64,000 nucleotides of DNA from Microvirga makkahensis (GCF_009830105.1 NZ_WURB01000001.1:248001-312000); one strand, 5' to 3'. Positions 44,717 to 56,606 are shown, counted from the first letter of the stretch. The notes: a model not told the origin generated them from the letters alone. Translations and numbers: made by a program.

Positions 44717-45673
44717 ATGCTTGAAGGTCTACACCCCAATCGCCCTACCCATGTCTTCCGGATCACCACGGACGAGCGCTCCGCGCGTGCCATGACGGAT
44801 CTAATCGGGGAGATTTTCGATCCGGCGGAGACCGCAGTCGCTGCCTTTGAGACGGAAGAGGACGGCCCCTGGCTGCTCGAGGCCTATTTCTCGCATCAGC
44901 CCAACGAGGTTGCGATCCGCAACCTCGTGCGCCCTATCGTGGGCGCAGAAGCGGACAAGGGCGTGTTCCTGCCCCTGGAGCAGAAGGATTGGGTCAAGGC
45001 TTCCCTGGAAGGGCTCAAGCCTGTGCGGGCGGGCCGCATTCTGGTCCACGGCTCCCATGACCGGTTTCAGCGCCGGAGCAACGACATCGCCATCGAGATC
45101 GAGGCGGGCCTTGCCTTCGGCACAGGCCATCACGGCACCACGCTGGGATGCCTCAGGGCTTTCGTGGACGAATTGAAAATCCGCACGCCGCGTCATGTGC
45201 TCGACGTCGGCACCGGCACAGGTATCCTGGCCTTCGCTGCGGCCAAGGTTCTGAAGCGTCCTGTCGTTGCGGGCGATATCGATCCGGAGGCCGTGCGGGT
45301 GGCGAAGGAGAATGCGCGCCTCAACGGCATCGGACCCTGGATGAGGCTCTATGTCGGCCCCGGCACGCGCAGTGCGGAAGCCGAACGGCCAGGTCATTTC
45401 GATCTGGTCTTCGCCAACATTCTGGCAAAACCCCTGCGGATATTGGCCCCCTCGCTGGCGCGGGTGGCGAGCAACGACGGAACGTTGATCCTGTCAGGGC
45501 TGCTCGCCCACGACGTTCCGGGCGTGCTGTCGGCCTATGCGCATCAGGGCTGGTATCTCCAGCGCCGATACGATCTCGATAGCTGGGTAGCCCTCGTGCT
45601 GAAGCGGGGCAGCGCACGTCCGCAACCCCGCCATTCGACGTTACAAACTTATTCGGCGAGAACGCCCGGGTAG
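44717..45673 (+). CDS. prmA: Ribosomal protein L11 methyltransferase
   Basis: The 318-residue protein has an N-terminal L11-binding region (about 1-100) and a SAM domain: GTGHHGTTLGCLRAFVDELK, VLDVGTGTGILAFAAAKVLK, VAGDIDPEAVRVAKENARLN and DLVFANILAKPLRILAPSLA. The N-P-P-Y-like motif of MTases is replaced by FANILA, as in PrmA. It trimethylates L11. It is somewhat longer than E. coli PrmA (293). Its last 25 bp overlap a 34-codon gene on the other strand. Confidence 0.95.
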   Translation: MLEGLHPNRPTHVFRITTDERSARAMTDLIGEIFDPAETAVAAFETEEDGPWLLEAYFSHQPNEVAIRNLVRPIVGAEADKGVFLPLEQKDWVKASLEGLKPVRAGRILVHGSHDRFQRRSNDIAIEIEAGLAFGTGHHGTTLGCLRAFVDELKIRTPRHVLDVGTGTGILAFAAAKVLKRPVVAGDIDPEAVRVAKENARLNGIGPWMRLYVGPGTRSAEAERPGHFDLVFANILAKPLRILAPSLARVASNDGTLILSGLLAHDVPGVLSAYAHQGWYLQRRYDLDSWVALVLKRGSARPQPRHSTLQTYSARTPG

Positions 45674-45753
45674 CGCTTCAGCAGCTCGCGGCGGAGCTCG
45701 AAGCTCTCGGCGATGATTTCACGGATTGCTTTCAGGGCGGCAACGATCAACAT
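45649..45753 (-). CDS. Very small protein (34 aa) next to prmA
   Basis: A 34-codon frame from ATG 45753 with GAAGAG 7 nt upstream reads MLIVAALKAIREIIAES, then FELRRELLKRYPGVLAE. It is one amphipathic helix with a hydrophobic start and a basic end. Short proteins with an EL(R/K)RELxxxYP-type ending are common in Hyphomicrobiales but unnamed. Its stop overlaps the prmA stop region by 25 bp. It lies 35 bp after a 74-aa gene and is probably cotranscribed with it. Confidence 0.6.
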   Translation of the reverse strand: MLIVAALKAIREIIAESFELRRELLKRYPGVLAE

Positions 45754-45788
45754 GACTTGTCTCTTCTACTTAGAGTGAAATTCTTGTC

Positions 45789-46013
45789 TCAGATCTTGAA
45801 TGGCAGATCATTGCTCTGCATCAAGAAATCCGCAGAGTGATCCTGTCTGCGGCTCAGGTTCGCGATGAGAGATTCGTGGCGGCGCAACTGGCGTGCGGCG
45901 CTCCGGGCGCGGCTCTCGACAAGGGCGTTCAGCACTCTCTCGACGATCAGCGGGATCCTGGATGGGGTCCGTACCTGACCAGCATAGGTGGATGGCAAAG
46001 CGGCTGTGTTCAT
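45789..46013 (-). CDS. Small basic protein of unknown function (74 aa)
   Basis: The 74-residue protein begins MNTAALPSTYAGQVRTPSRI and has a helix rich in Arg (IVERVLNALVESRARSAARQ, then LRRHESLIANLSRRQDHS). ATG 46013 has GGAG 8 nt upstream. The helical Arg-rich middle recalls DUF1127 (YjiS-like) proteins, but the signature is not complete. It heads a two-gene unit with the 34-aa gene. Confidence 0.65.
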   Translation of the reverse strand: MNTAALPSTYAGQVRTPSRIPLIVERVLNALVESRARSAARQLRRHESLIANLSRRQDHSADFLMQSNDLPFKI

Positions 46014-46306
46014 GGGCTCATCTCCAACGGATTGGTGTTGAGACCCTTCAGATCAGCGTTCCTCTGTTCTTGTTATGCAACATTTAAGCCGCATCCGACT
46101 TTAGTTGTAGATGGATCGTTTGCATGCGAGCCATGCGCCTATCGCAGCGCACAAATTCCGTGTGTCAATCTTCAGGCATGGCGTGCATGGTGGACGCGCA
46201 ACATGGCTGCTGCATATGCAGGTCAGCGCGCAGCATCGCTGTTGCAGGCGTCCTATCTCCGGCATAGCGTGCTGCCATTCTCATTCCCGTTTCCGGTGCT
46301 GTTCGG

Positions 46307-48127
46307 ATGGCTCAATTCCAGTTCTTCGATGATACGACATCTCCCGCCCAAGGCCCTGCCCATATCGCCAAGCTGCGGGTGGAGTTGAATCGCCGCGGTT
46401 TCAGCGGCTTCATCGTGCCCCGGGCCGACGAGCATCAGGGAGAGTACGTCCCGAAGAGCGCCGAGCGTCTGGCGTGGCTCACGGGCTTCACGGGCTCGGC
46501 AGGCACGGCCGTGATACTGACCGACAAAGCCGCTCTCGTGGTGGACGGGCGCTACACGGTCCAGGCGGCAGAGCAGGTGGACACCTCCGTGATCACCCCC
46601 GTTCAACTCGCCGATATGTCGGCGGAAGACTGGGTTGCCGCGAACCTGCCGGAAGGCGGAATTCTTGCCTACGATCCCTGGCTTCACACGAGCGACAGCC
46701 TCAAGCGCCTGGAACAGGCGGTGGTGCGCGCCGGAGGCTCCCTTTCTCCCGTGGACATCAATCTGGTCGACGTGATCTGGATCGACCGCCCTGCCCCGCC
46801 CCAGGCTCCGGTGCGTCCTCACCCCCTCGCCTATGCCGGGGAGACGGCCGAGGAGAAGCTCGGGCGTATCCGCCGCAAGATGGCCGAGGCCAAGATCGAC
46901 GCGCTGGTGATTTCCGATCCGCACAACCTAGCCTGGGCTTTCAACCTGCGAGGCGGCGATGTCGGCCATACGCCCCTGCCCCTCGGTTATGCGGTGCTGC
47001 CGCAGAACGGCCGTGCGACCCTGTTCTTCGACCCTGCGAAGATCACCAACGAGGCGGGTGCGGCGGTCGGGGAGCTTGCAGAATTCGCCCCGATCAGTGG
47101 TTTCCAGCATGCCCTCGACGCCCTGGGCCAGAAGGGCGGCAAGGTGCGGATCGACTCGGCGACGGGCGCCGTTGCCCTGATCCGCCGCATCGAAGCGGCC
47201 GGCGGCACGGCGGATGTGGGCGCGGACCCTATCAGCCTCATGAAGGCCGTGAAGAACAACGCAGAGATCGCGGGCTCGCGCGCCGCCCACCTGCGCGACG
47301 GTGTCGCGATGGCCCGCTTCCTCGCCTGGCTGGACCGCGAAGCCCTTCAAGGGCGGCTCACCGAGATCGATGCCGTCGAGAAGCTGGAGAGACTTCGGGT
47401 CGAAACCGGTGCCCTGAAGAACATCTCCTTCCCCAGCATTTCGGGTGCGGGTCCCAATGCCGCCCTGCCCCATTACCGCGTAACCGCTTCGAGCAACCGC
47501 AGGATTGAAAAGGACCAGATCTTCCTCATCGATTCCGGTGCGCAATACGAAGATGGCACCACGGACATCACACGGACGATCATCGTAGGCGAGCCCACGG
47601 CCGAGATGAAGGATCGCTTCACTCGCGTGCTGCAGGGCCACATCGCCATCGCCAGCGCCGTGTTCCCGAAAGGCACCACGGGTGCGCAGATCGACGCCTT
47701 CGCACGCAAACCCCTGTGGGATGCCGGGCTCGATTTCGACCACGGCACCGGCCATGGCATCGGCAGCTATCTTTCGGTGCACGAGGGCCCCCAACGCATC
47801 GCCAAGACCGGCACCACGCCGCTCGAGGCCGGCATGCTGCTCTCCAACGAGCCGGGCTTCTACAAGCCGAGTGCCTACGGCATCCGCATCGAGAACCTGA
47901 TCCTCGTGGAGCCGCGCGCGATCCCCGGCGGCGACCGCGAGATGCTGGGCTTCGAGACGCTGACCTTCACGCCCATCGATCTGCGGCTCGTCGAACCTGC
48001 CATCATGAATGCCGACGAGATCGCGTGGCTCAACGACTACCATGCCAAAGTGCGTGGGAAGATCGGCCCGCATCTCGATACCGAGACACGGAGCTGGCTT
48101 GAGGACGCCACCCGCGCCATTGGTTAG
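46307..48127 (+). CDS. M24-family Xaa-Pro aminopeptidase (long type)
   Basis: The 606-residue protein has creatinase-like N-terminal domains (LNRRGFSGFIVPRADEHQGE and WLTGFTGSAGTAVILTDKAA) followed by a pita-bread M24 domain. The metal sites are IDSGAQYEDGTTDITRTIIV (two Asp), DHGTGHGIGSYLSVHEGPQR (His), and downstream LSNEPGFYKPSAYGIRIENL (Glu). Three-domain forms of about 600 residues are the eukaryote-like XPNPEP1 type, and this is that kind. It removes N-terminal residues before proline. The start has no strong ribosome site. Its end overlaps azlD by 4 bp. Confidence 0.93.
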   Translation: MAQFQFFDDTTSPAQGPAHIAKLRVELNRRGFSGFIVPRADEHQGEYVPKSAERLAWLTGFTGSAGTAVILTDKAALVVDGRYTVQAAEQVDTSVITPVQLADMSAEDWVAANLPEGGILAYDPWLHTSDSLKRLEQAVVRAGGSLSPVDINLVDVIWIDRPAPPQAPVRPHPLAYAGETAEEKLGRIRRKMAEAKIDALVISDPHNLAWAFNLRGGDVGHTPLPLGYAVLPQNGRATLFFDPAKITNEAGAAVGELAEFAPISGFQHALDALGQKGGKVRIDSATGAVALIRRIEAAGGTADVGADPISLMKAVKNNAEIAGSRAAHLRDGVAMARFLAWLDREALQGRLTEIDAVEKLERLRVETGALKNISFPSISGAGPNAALPHYRVTASSNRRIEKDQIFLIDSGAQYEDGTTDITRTIIVGEPTAEMKDRFTRVLQGHIAIASAVFPKGTTGAQIDAFARKPLWDAGLDFDHGTGHGIGSYLSVHEGPQRIAKTGTTPLEAGMLLSNEPGFYKPSAYGIRIENLILVEPRAIPGGDREMLGFETLTFTPIDLRLVEPAIMNADEIAWLNDYHAKVRGKIGPHLDTETRSWLEDATRAIG

Positions 48128-48423
48128 ATCAGGTTTCGCAGCACCACGACCGAAGCGACCCCGACGGCGATCGTCGCGAGGAGCGGCAGCCGAAATGCGG
48201 CGACGGCGGTGATGGCGGCGGCGATCGCCTCCGCCCAGCCCGTCGTGAGCGCCGTCGGCGCGATCACAGAAACCAGCACCGCAGGCGGGATCGCATCGAA
48301 GGCCGCCTTGGCGCGCCCAGTGAGCACGAGCCGGTCGGCCACGAAAAGTCCCGCGATCCGCGTGAGGTAGGTGACAACCGCCATGGCCGCGATGGCGGAA
48401 AGGGTCGGCGTATCGAGGGTCAT
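48124..48423 (-). CDS. azlD: AzlD-type branched-chain amino-acid exporter subunit
   Basis: The 99-residue membrane protein has three to four hydrophobic helices (LSAIAAMAVVTYLTRIAGLF, then FDAIPPAVLVSVIAPTALTT, then FRLPLLATIAVGVASVVVL), the AzlD layout. It forms an exporter with AzlC. Start codon overlaps the azlC stop (ATGA), so translation is coupled. It converges on the aminopeptidase gene with 4 bp of overlap. Confidence 0.93.
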   Translation of the reverse strand: MTLDTPTLSAIAAMAVVTYLTRIAGLFVADRLVLTGRAKAAFDAIPPAVLVSVIAPTALTTGWAEAIAAAITAVAAFRLPLLATIAVGVASVVVLRNLI

Positions 48424-49136
48424 GTCCGTGCCTCCTCGGGAGCGGCGAGATAGGCTGCGGCGATGCCCGCGAGCGCCCCCGATACCACATGCCAGGGCGC
48501 ACCGATCGAGTGGTGCACGAGCGCCGCAACCGCTGCGCTGACGCCCACCGTGACGAGGGTCACGCGGCTGTGCCCGAACCCTGCGACGAGGCCGATGAAG
48601 AGAGCCGTGAAGGCGAAATCCGCCCCGATGCGCGCCGGATCGCCCATGAAGGAGCCGAGCACGGCCCCGAGCGTCGTCGACAGGGTCCAGTTGGCCCAGA
48701 GGACGAGGGCCATCGCAATCCAGTAGGCGCCGGTCACGGGTCGCTCCATGGCGCGGCGCTCCGACAGCGCCCAGGCCTCATCCGTCAGGAAGAAGAACGC
48801 GATGAAACGTTGGATGCCGGTGAGTTCCATCTTCGGCCCGAGCGATGCCCCCATCAGCACGTGGCGCGCATTGATGAGCAACGTCGCGAAGGTGAGCGCC
48901 GCGATGGGTACGGGATAGGCCCAGGCCTCGATGACCGCGAATTGCGCGCCGCCCGCATAGACGAAGGCGGACATCATCGCGACCTCCAGCATCGATAGAC
49001 CCTTAGCGGAGGCAACCGCCCCGAAGAGAAGGCCGATGGGCACCGCGGCCACGGCCACGGGGGCGATATCGCGCAAGCCCGCGCGGATCTCGCGTCGATA
49101 GGTGGGGAAGTAAGGGGCGGATTGGTCCATGGTCAT
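48420..49136 (-). CDS. azlC: AzlC-type branched-chain amino-acid exporter subunit
   Basis: The 238-residue membrane protein has the AzlC start YRREIRAGLRDIAPVAVAAV, then PIGLLFGAVASAKGLSMLEV, AFVYAGGAQFAVIEAWA and LINARHVLMGASLGP, with six or so helices. With AzlD it exports leucine, isoleucine or valine (and azaleucine). ATG 49136 has GGGAGGG 7 nt upstream; ATG 49130 is an alternative. It follows an AraC-type regulator on the same strand. The presence near leuA and ilv loci suggests control of surplus branched-chain amino acids. Confidence 0.93.
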   Translation of the reverse strand: MTMDQSAPYFPTYRREIRAGLRDIAPVAVAAVPIGLLFGAVASAKGLSMLEVAMMSAFVYAGGAQFAVIEAWAYPVPIAALTFATLLINARHVLMGASLGPKMELTGIQRFIAFFFLTDEAWALSERRAMERPVTGAYWIAMALVLWANWTLSTTLGAVLGSFMGDPARIGADFAFTALFIGLVAGFGHSRVTLVTVGVSAAVAALVHHSIGAPWHVVSGALAGIAAAYLAAPEEART

Positions 49137-49243
49137 CCTCGTTCCCTCCCTTATGAGACGGAGATGGGAACGCGTCTTGGACAAAATTGCGGTCTGGCGC
49201 ATCGTGCGGAAAAGTGGATCGGTTTTCCGTGTCTCACAATGCT

Positions 49244-50122
49244 CTACGCCGCCCGATAGGTCCCCGGCGTCACCCCCATGCGCGCCTTGAACACCCTGTT
49301 GAGATGACTCTGGTCGAAGAATCCGCAGACAGCGGCCACGTCGCCGGGAGCCTCGCCCCGGCTCAGAAGCCGCGACGCGGCCCTGAAGCGCCTATCCACC
49401 AGATAGGCGTGCGGCGTGAACCCGGTCTCCTTGGCAAAGGCCCGGATGAAATGGCTGCGCGACAGGCCGGCGAGACGGGCGAGATCGGCCAGATCGGCCT
49501 CCTGCCCCAGATGAGCGTCCAGGTAGTCTCGCGCCCGTGTGATGCCTTGCGTGCCGTAGCGTTGAGCCGGAACCGCATCGAGATCCGCCCAGCGGGCGAT
49601 GAGACGGCCAAGATAGTCGATCAGCCGGCTGTCCTGCTCCAGCTCGGAGGCCCAGTATCCATCGCGGGACAGGCAGGCGTGAAGCTGCGCATGAGCGAGA
49701 GCAAGTTCCGGATCGTCGACCACAGAGCGCGGGAACCAGGGCGCGCGGCTGAGCGGACGTCCCGCGACGTCCTCGGCGATTTCCCGCATCAGCTCGACAG
49801 ACGGGTAGAAGGTCCGGTACTCGAAGCCGCCGCCGTAAGGGGCGCCGTCGTGAATTTCGTCGGGGCAGACGATCGCGACGCTGCCGGGGCCGGCGTAACG
49901 CTGCTCCCCCCGATGGAAGAAGGTCTCGCATCCTTCCATGATGGCGGCAAGCGCATAGGTCTCATGGGTGTGGCGGGCATAGGAGTAGCGGCGGAAGGTC
50001 GCGCGCAGGCAATCGAGGCCGCGATAGCGCGGCACCCGCCAGAAATGCGTCCTGTCGCCCGCCGCCCTCAGGTCGGGATCGAGTGAAATCTCGGGGCTGA
50101 GCACCGTCATGAGAGGAAACAT
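49244..50122 (-). CDS. AraC-family transcriptional regulator (probable azlCD regulator)
   Basis: The 292-residue protein has an AraC ligand-binding (cupin) half with RHTHETYALAAIMEGCETFF and PGSVAIVCPDEIHDG, and a double helix-turn-helix at the C-terminus (LADLARLAGLSRSHFIRAFA and VAAVCGFFDQSHLNRVFKAR). It is 107 bp upstream of azlC on the same strand. Regulators of this type commonly precede azlCD, and it is likely to switch on export in response to amino acids. No operator was identified. Confidence 0.92.
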   Translation of the reverse strand: MFPLMTVLSPEISLDPDLRAAGDRTHFWRVPRYRGLDCLRATFRRYSYARHTHETYALAAIMEGCETFFHRGEQRYAGPGSVAIVCPDEIHDGAPYGGGFEYRTFYPSVELMREIAEDVAGRPLSRAPWFPRSVVDDPELALAHAQLHACLSRDGYWASELEQDSRLIDYLGRLIARWADLDAVPAQRYGTQGITRARDYLDAHLGQEADLADLARLAGLSRSHFIRAFAKETGFTPHAYLVDRRFRAASRLLSRGEAPGDVAAVCGFFDQSHLNRVFKARMGVTPGTYRAA

Positions 50123-50158
50123 GCCATGTGCAAGAGCCCTCTGTCTTGGACGGAAGTC

Positions 50159-52716
<2,558 letters not shown>

Positions 52717-54393
52717 TTAATGCGCCGCCGCTTCCAGCAGGCGCGCGGCTGCGGCGCGGGCTTCCTCGGTGATCGTCGCACCGGCGAGCATGCGGGCGAT
52801 CTCTTCGCGGCGGGGAGCTGCCTCCAGAGGAACTACGCGAGTCGCGACCCGATCCTCGGCGCCGTTGATGCCCTCCTTGGCGATGAGGAAGTGGCTTTTG
52901 GCGCGGGCGGCAACCTGAGGGGCGTGGGTCACGGCCATGACCTGAACCCGCTCCGCAAGGCGCGCGAGTCGCTGGCCTATGGCGTCCGCCACCGCGCCGC
53001 CGACGCCGGTGTCGATTTCGTCGAACACGAGCGTGGGGGCCGAGCCCTTGTCCGCCAGCACGACTTTCAAGGCCAGCATGAAACGCGAGAGCTCGCCACC
53101 CGAGGCCACCTTCAGGAGCGGGCCCGGACGGGTGCCCGGGTTGGTCTGCGCCCAGAATTCCACGCGTTCGAAGCCCGCTGGGTCACGGCTCGCCTCGTCG
53201 GTCTGGATTTCCGTGATGAAGCGGGCTCGCTCCAGCTTCAGGGGCGGAAGCTCGGCCTGCACGGCTGCGTCGAGCGCCTGAGCGGCGTTCCTGCGGCCTT
53301 TCGAGAGCTTCCGTGCGGCCGCGAGGTAGGCCTGATCGGCCTCCTTGAGCACCTTTTCCAGCCCGGCCAGATGCTCCTCACCGGCGTCGATCGCGGCGAC
53401 ATCCCCTTCGAAGCGCTGGCGCAACGCCGCGAGCTCGTCGGCAGGCACGTCATATTTTCGGGCGGCGGCGCGGAGCGCAAAGAGGCGCTCCTCGGTCTGT
53501 TCCAGCTCGCGGGGATTGTATTCGGTGGCGCGGATAGCCTCCTCCAGAGCGGCGCGAGCCTCGTCGATCGCGACGAGCGCGGCGTCGAGGGCCCTGACGC
53601 TGGGCTCCACGAGAGCAGGCGCTTGGGCACCGCGACGTTCGAGCTTGCGCACGGCGGCCGAGAGCTCCGGAATAGGCGATGCGGTGCCCGCAACGGCCTC
53701 ATAGGCTTCGTTGAGATCCTGGGCGATCTTCTCGGACTGCATCATGACGACCCGGCGCTCGGCCAGGGCCTCCTCCTCGCCCGCCTGCGGGTTGAGCGCA
53801 GTCAGCTCCTCCACCGCATGGCGCAGGAAATCGGCCTCCTTGCGGGCTTTCTCGATCCTGCTGCGATGCTCCTGAAGGGCCGCGCGGGCGTCCCGCACGC
53901 GTCGGGCGGCCTCGGCGACTGCCTGAACTTCGCCGGAAAGTCCGCCGAAGGCATCGAGAATGGCCCGGTGGCTGACGGGATCGACGAGCGCGCGGTCATC
54001 GTGCTGCCCATGGATCTCGACCAGAGTTCCGCCGATGGCCTTGAGCACTTGGACGCTCACCGGCTGATCGTTGACGAAGGCGCGGGTGCGCCCGTCCGCC
54101 AGCTGGACGCGGCGAAGGATCAGGTCCCCGTCCACGTCGATATCCGCTTCACGGGCGATGCGGCGACCCGGGTGTTCCATCGGGCAGTCGAAGACGGCCG
54201 TAACCTGCCCCTGAGACTCCCCGTGGCGGACGAGGCTTCCATCGCCGCGCCCGCCAAGGGCCAGAGCAAATGCATCGAGCAGAATGGATTTGCCCGCGCC
54301 CGTTTCGCCCGTCAGGACGGAGAGCCCCTCATGGAAATGAAGCTCGAGCCTGTCGATGAGGACGATGTCGCGTATCGCCAGCTGGATCAGCAT
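52717..54393 (-). CDS. recN: DNA repair protein RecN
   Basis: The 558-residue SMC-like ATPase acts early in double-strand-break repair. It has the Walker A GETGAGKSILLDAFALALGG, a long coiled coil of about 200-360 (LNPQAGEEEALAERRVVMMQ and RLFALRAAARKYDVPADELA), ABC signature SGGELSRFMLALKVV and Walker B TLVFDEIDTGVGG, then MAVTHAPQVAARAKSHFL. It follows bamD with 12 bp between. No strong ribosome site is seen, so coupling to bamD translation is likely. Confidence 0.96.
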   Translation of the reverse strand: MLIQLAIRDIVLIDRLELHFHEGLSVLTGETGAGKSILLDAFALALGGRGDGSLVRHGESQGQVTAVFDCPMEHPGRRIAREADIDVDGDLILRRVQLADGRTRAFVNDQPVSVQVLKAIGGTLVEIHGQHDDRALVDPVSHRAILDAFGGLSGEVQAVAEAARRVRDARAALQEHRSRIEKARKEADFLRHAVEELTALNPQAGEEEALAERRVVMMQSEKIAQDLNEAYEAVAGTASPIPELSAAVRKLERRGAQAPALVEPSVRALDAALVAIDEARAALEEAIRATEYNPRELEQTEERLFALRAAARKYDVPADELAALRQRFEGDVAAIDAGEEHLAGLEKVLKEADQAYLAAARKLSKGRRNAAQALDAAVQAELPPLKLERARFITEIQTDEASRDPAGFERVEFWAQTNPGTRPGPLLKVASGGELSRFMLALKVVLADKGSAPTLVFDEIDTGVGGAVADAIGQRLARLAERVQVMAVTHAPQVAARAKSHFLIAKEGINGAEDRVATRVVPLEAAPRREEIARMLAGATITEEARAAAARLLEAAAH

Positions 54394-54405
54394 GGAATGT
54401 GAGGC

Positions 54406-55302
54406 TTACCCCGCCCGCTGACCGACTTGGGGAACGCCTCGGAACGCCTTGCTGATCCAGGACTGGGAGTTCTCCCGCGGCTCCACGCCGCCCTTGGTCA
54501 GCAGGGCATAGGCGTCCTTGTACCAAGGACTGTCAGGGAAGTTATGGCCGAGCACGGCAGCAGCGGTCTGCGCCTCGCTGACGATGCCCATGGCCATGTA
54601 GGCCTCGGTGAGACGCTGGAGCGCCTCCTCCGTGTGACGGGTCGTCTGATAGCGCGAAACCACATTGCGGAACCGGTTGATGGCGCCAGGATAATTGCGC
54701 TTCTGAAGGTAGAAGCGGCCGACCTCCATTTCCTTGCCGGCGAGCTGATCGCTGGCCACCTGGATCTTCTTCTTCGCGTCCGTCACGTACTCGGATTGCG
54801 GATAGCGCTGGATCAGATCCTGCAGCGCGGCGATGGCGCGCTCGGACGCCGCCTGATCGCGGGTGATGTCCGGGATTTGATCGTAGTAGGACGAGGCCAT
54901 CAGGTATTGCGCATAGGCCGCATCGGGAGTGTTCGGGTGCTGCTGCAGGTAACGCTTGGACGCCGTGATCGCCTCCTCGTACAAGCCGCCTTCGTAATTG
55001 GCATAGGCTTCCATGATCAGCCCTTTGCGCGCCCATTCCGAATACGGATACTGGCGGTCCAGGCTACTGAATTTCTTGGCAGCGCCTTCGAAATCCTTCT
55101 TCTGGATCCTCGCGAGACCATCGTTGTAGATCTCTTCGGCCGGAACGTCGGCGACAATCTCCGGCTTGTAGGCATCGCTCTTGTCAAAGGGGTTGATCGA
55201 CGACAGCGTATCGCAGCCCGCAACCGCCAAACCACAGGCGCCAACCAGCAGCGCGCGTCCAGCAGCGGCTCTCAAGCTCAAGTAAACCTTCGCGAAAGAC
55301 AT
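54406..55302 (-). CDS. bamD: Outer-membrane assembly lipoprotein BamD
   Basis: The 298-residue lipoprotein has a signal ending in the lipobox LAVAGC with Cys30. TPR repeats follow: EEIYNDGLARIQKKDFEGAA, PYSEWARKGLIMEAYANYEG, RYLQQHPNTPDAAYAQYLMA and VGRFYLQKRNYPGAINRFRN. It is an essential member of the Bam complex that inserts outer-membrane proteins. Start ATG 55302 has GGAGG 10 nt upstream; the longer frame to 55350 is not needed. It sits between lpxC and recN. Confidence 0.95.
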   Translation of the reverse strand: MSFAKVYLSLRAAAGRALLVGACGLAVAGCDTLSSINPFDKSDAYKPEIVADVPAEEIYNDGLARIQKKDFEGAAKKFSSLDRQYPYSEWARKGLIMEAYANYEGGLYEEAITASKRYLQQHPNTPDAAYAQYLMASSYYDQIPDITRDQAASERAIAALQDLIQRYPQSEYVTDAKKKIQVASDQLAGKEMEVGRFYLQKRNYPGAINRFRNVVSRYQTTRHTEEALQRLTEAYMAMGIVSEAQTAAAVLGHNFPDSPWYKDAYALLTKGGVEPRENSQSWISKAFRGVPQVGQRAG

Positions 55303-55481
55303 GCTTCGCGGTCCTCCAAAATCCGTGCCCGGTGATTTTTGACGATGCACCGGGGTTCTTTAACCTATGCAGGGGGCAAGAGCCAACCCCATCCGAAGGG
55401 CTTTACCCAGTTGGATGGTGCAAAGGCGCCTGAAATCGTGCGGCCAAAGGGCGCTTGACGGGTCTTTTCGGCAGGAAGGTC

Positions 55482-56426
55482 TTAGTGGATCTCGGACGCG
55501 AAGGCCGTCATGGCCGCGCTGCCCACCTCCGCATAACCCGGCTCGCGGCGCGGAATTGCATCCACGACAGCGTAGTTCGAGCGGCTCGAGAACAGAGCCT
55601 CCAGTACGGAGAAATTCAGGCGGTGGCCGCCGCAATAGGAGCGATAGGTGCCGAGCAGCGGCAGCCCGGCCAGGGAGAGATCGCCGACCGCATCGAGCAG
55701 CTTGTGGCGCACGAACTCGTCGCTGTAGCGCAGACCCTCGGGGTTCATGATGCCGTCGTCACCAATGGCGACCGTGTTCTCGAGGGAGGCGCCGAGGGCG
55801 AAGCCTGCGGTCCACAGCTTCTCCACGTCGCGCATGAAGCCGAAGGTGCGGGCCCGGGAAATCTCGCGCCGGAACACGGAAGGGCTGAGATCGACGGCCT
55901 TGCGCTGCCGGCCGATCACCGGGGTGGGGAAGTCGATTTCAACGTCGAGACGGAAGGCGCGCTCGTTCGGGAGAAGCTCGGCGAAAGCATTGCCCTGCGT
56001 CACACGGACCGGCTTGAGAACCTTGAGGTAGCGGCGGGCAGCGCCCTGGGCGACAATGCCGACCTGGTCGATCGCATCGATGAAGGGAGCCGAGCTGCCG
56101 TCGAGGATCGGCACCTCCGGCCCGTCGATCTCGACGAGCACGTTGTCGATGCCGAGACCCGTGAGAGCTGCCATGAGATGCTCGATGGTCGCCACGGCTC
56201 CGCTCTCGCGATCGCCGATCACGGTGCAGAGCTCGGTTGCGGTCACGGCCAAGTGGCGGGCGTCGATCAGGCGGTCGTGACCTCCCGACAGGCCGGTGCG
56301 CAGGAAGGCAATGCCGTGGTTCACCTCCGCCGGGTGGAGGATCATCTTCACCTCGTCCCCGGAATGGACGCCGATGCCTGCAAGCGTGACGGCGGCGCGG
56401 AGCGTGGTCTGATGGCTTTGCTTCAT
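55482..56426 (-). CDS. lpxC: UDP-3-O-acyl-GlcNAc deacetylase
   Basis: The 314-residue zinc enzyme commits UDP-acyl-GlcNAc to lipid A synthesis. Zinc-binding histidine is in GAVATIEHLMAALTGLGIDN; HKLLDAVGDLSLAG supplies the other His and Asp; LDGSSAPFIDAIDQVG and RARTFGFMRDVEKLW are family motifs. ATG 56426 fits the family N-terminus (TTLRAAVTLAGIGVHSGDEV). The region upstream has a promoter and a CtrA-type box. It lies between ftsZ and bamD, as in many alphaproteobacteria. Confidence 0.96.
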   Translation of the reverse strand: MKQSHQTTLRAAVTLAGIGVHSGDEVKMILHPAEVNHGIAFLRTGLSGGHDRLIDARHLAVTATELCTVIGDRESGAVATIEHLMAALTGLGIDNVLVEIDGPEVPILDGSSAPFIDAIDQVGIVAQGAARRYLKVLKPVRVTQGNAFAELLPNERAFRLDVEIDFPTPVIGRQRKAVDLSPSVFRREISRARTFGFMRDVEKLWTAGFALGASLENTVAIGDDGIMNPEGLRYSDEFVRHKLLDAVGDLSLAGLPLLGTYRSYCGGHRLNFSVLEALFSSRSNYAVVDAIPRREPGYAEVGSAAMTAFASEIH

Positions 56427-56575
56427 TATCTTTGAACCTCGAACCTGATCACAGCTTTTGAGATCCGCTGCGCGATGCGTTCGCTGTAACTGTTTTGACT
56501 GGCGGGATCGAAGTGGACCTCGCCCTTTCGACAAGGGGAACATAGTCGCCCGCTCAGGCTAGGCCAAATCACGCT

Positions 56576-56603
56576 TTTTTACGATCTGTTACAAACTCGG
56601 CAA
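56576..56603 (-). promoter_or_regulatory. Predicted lpxC promoter
   Basis: TTGCCG and TAAAAA are 16 nt apart on the minus strand in an AT-rich block, giving a start near 56569 and a leader of about 140 nt before lpxC. The CtrA-like box lies 3 bp beyond its -35. Confidence 0.5.
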
Positions 56604-56606
56604 TTT

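Noticed and set aside
46928-48529. 533-codon minus-strand frame opposite the M24 aminopeptidase
   Set aside because: Shadow frame overlapping azlD and azlC in another register; no signature.
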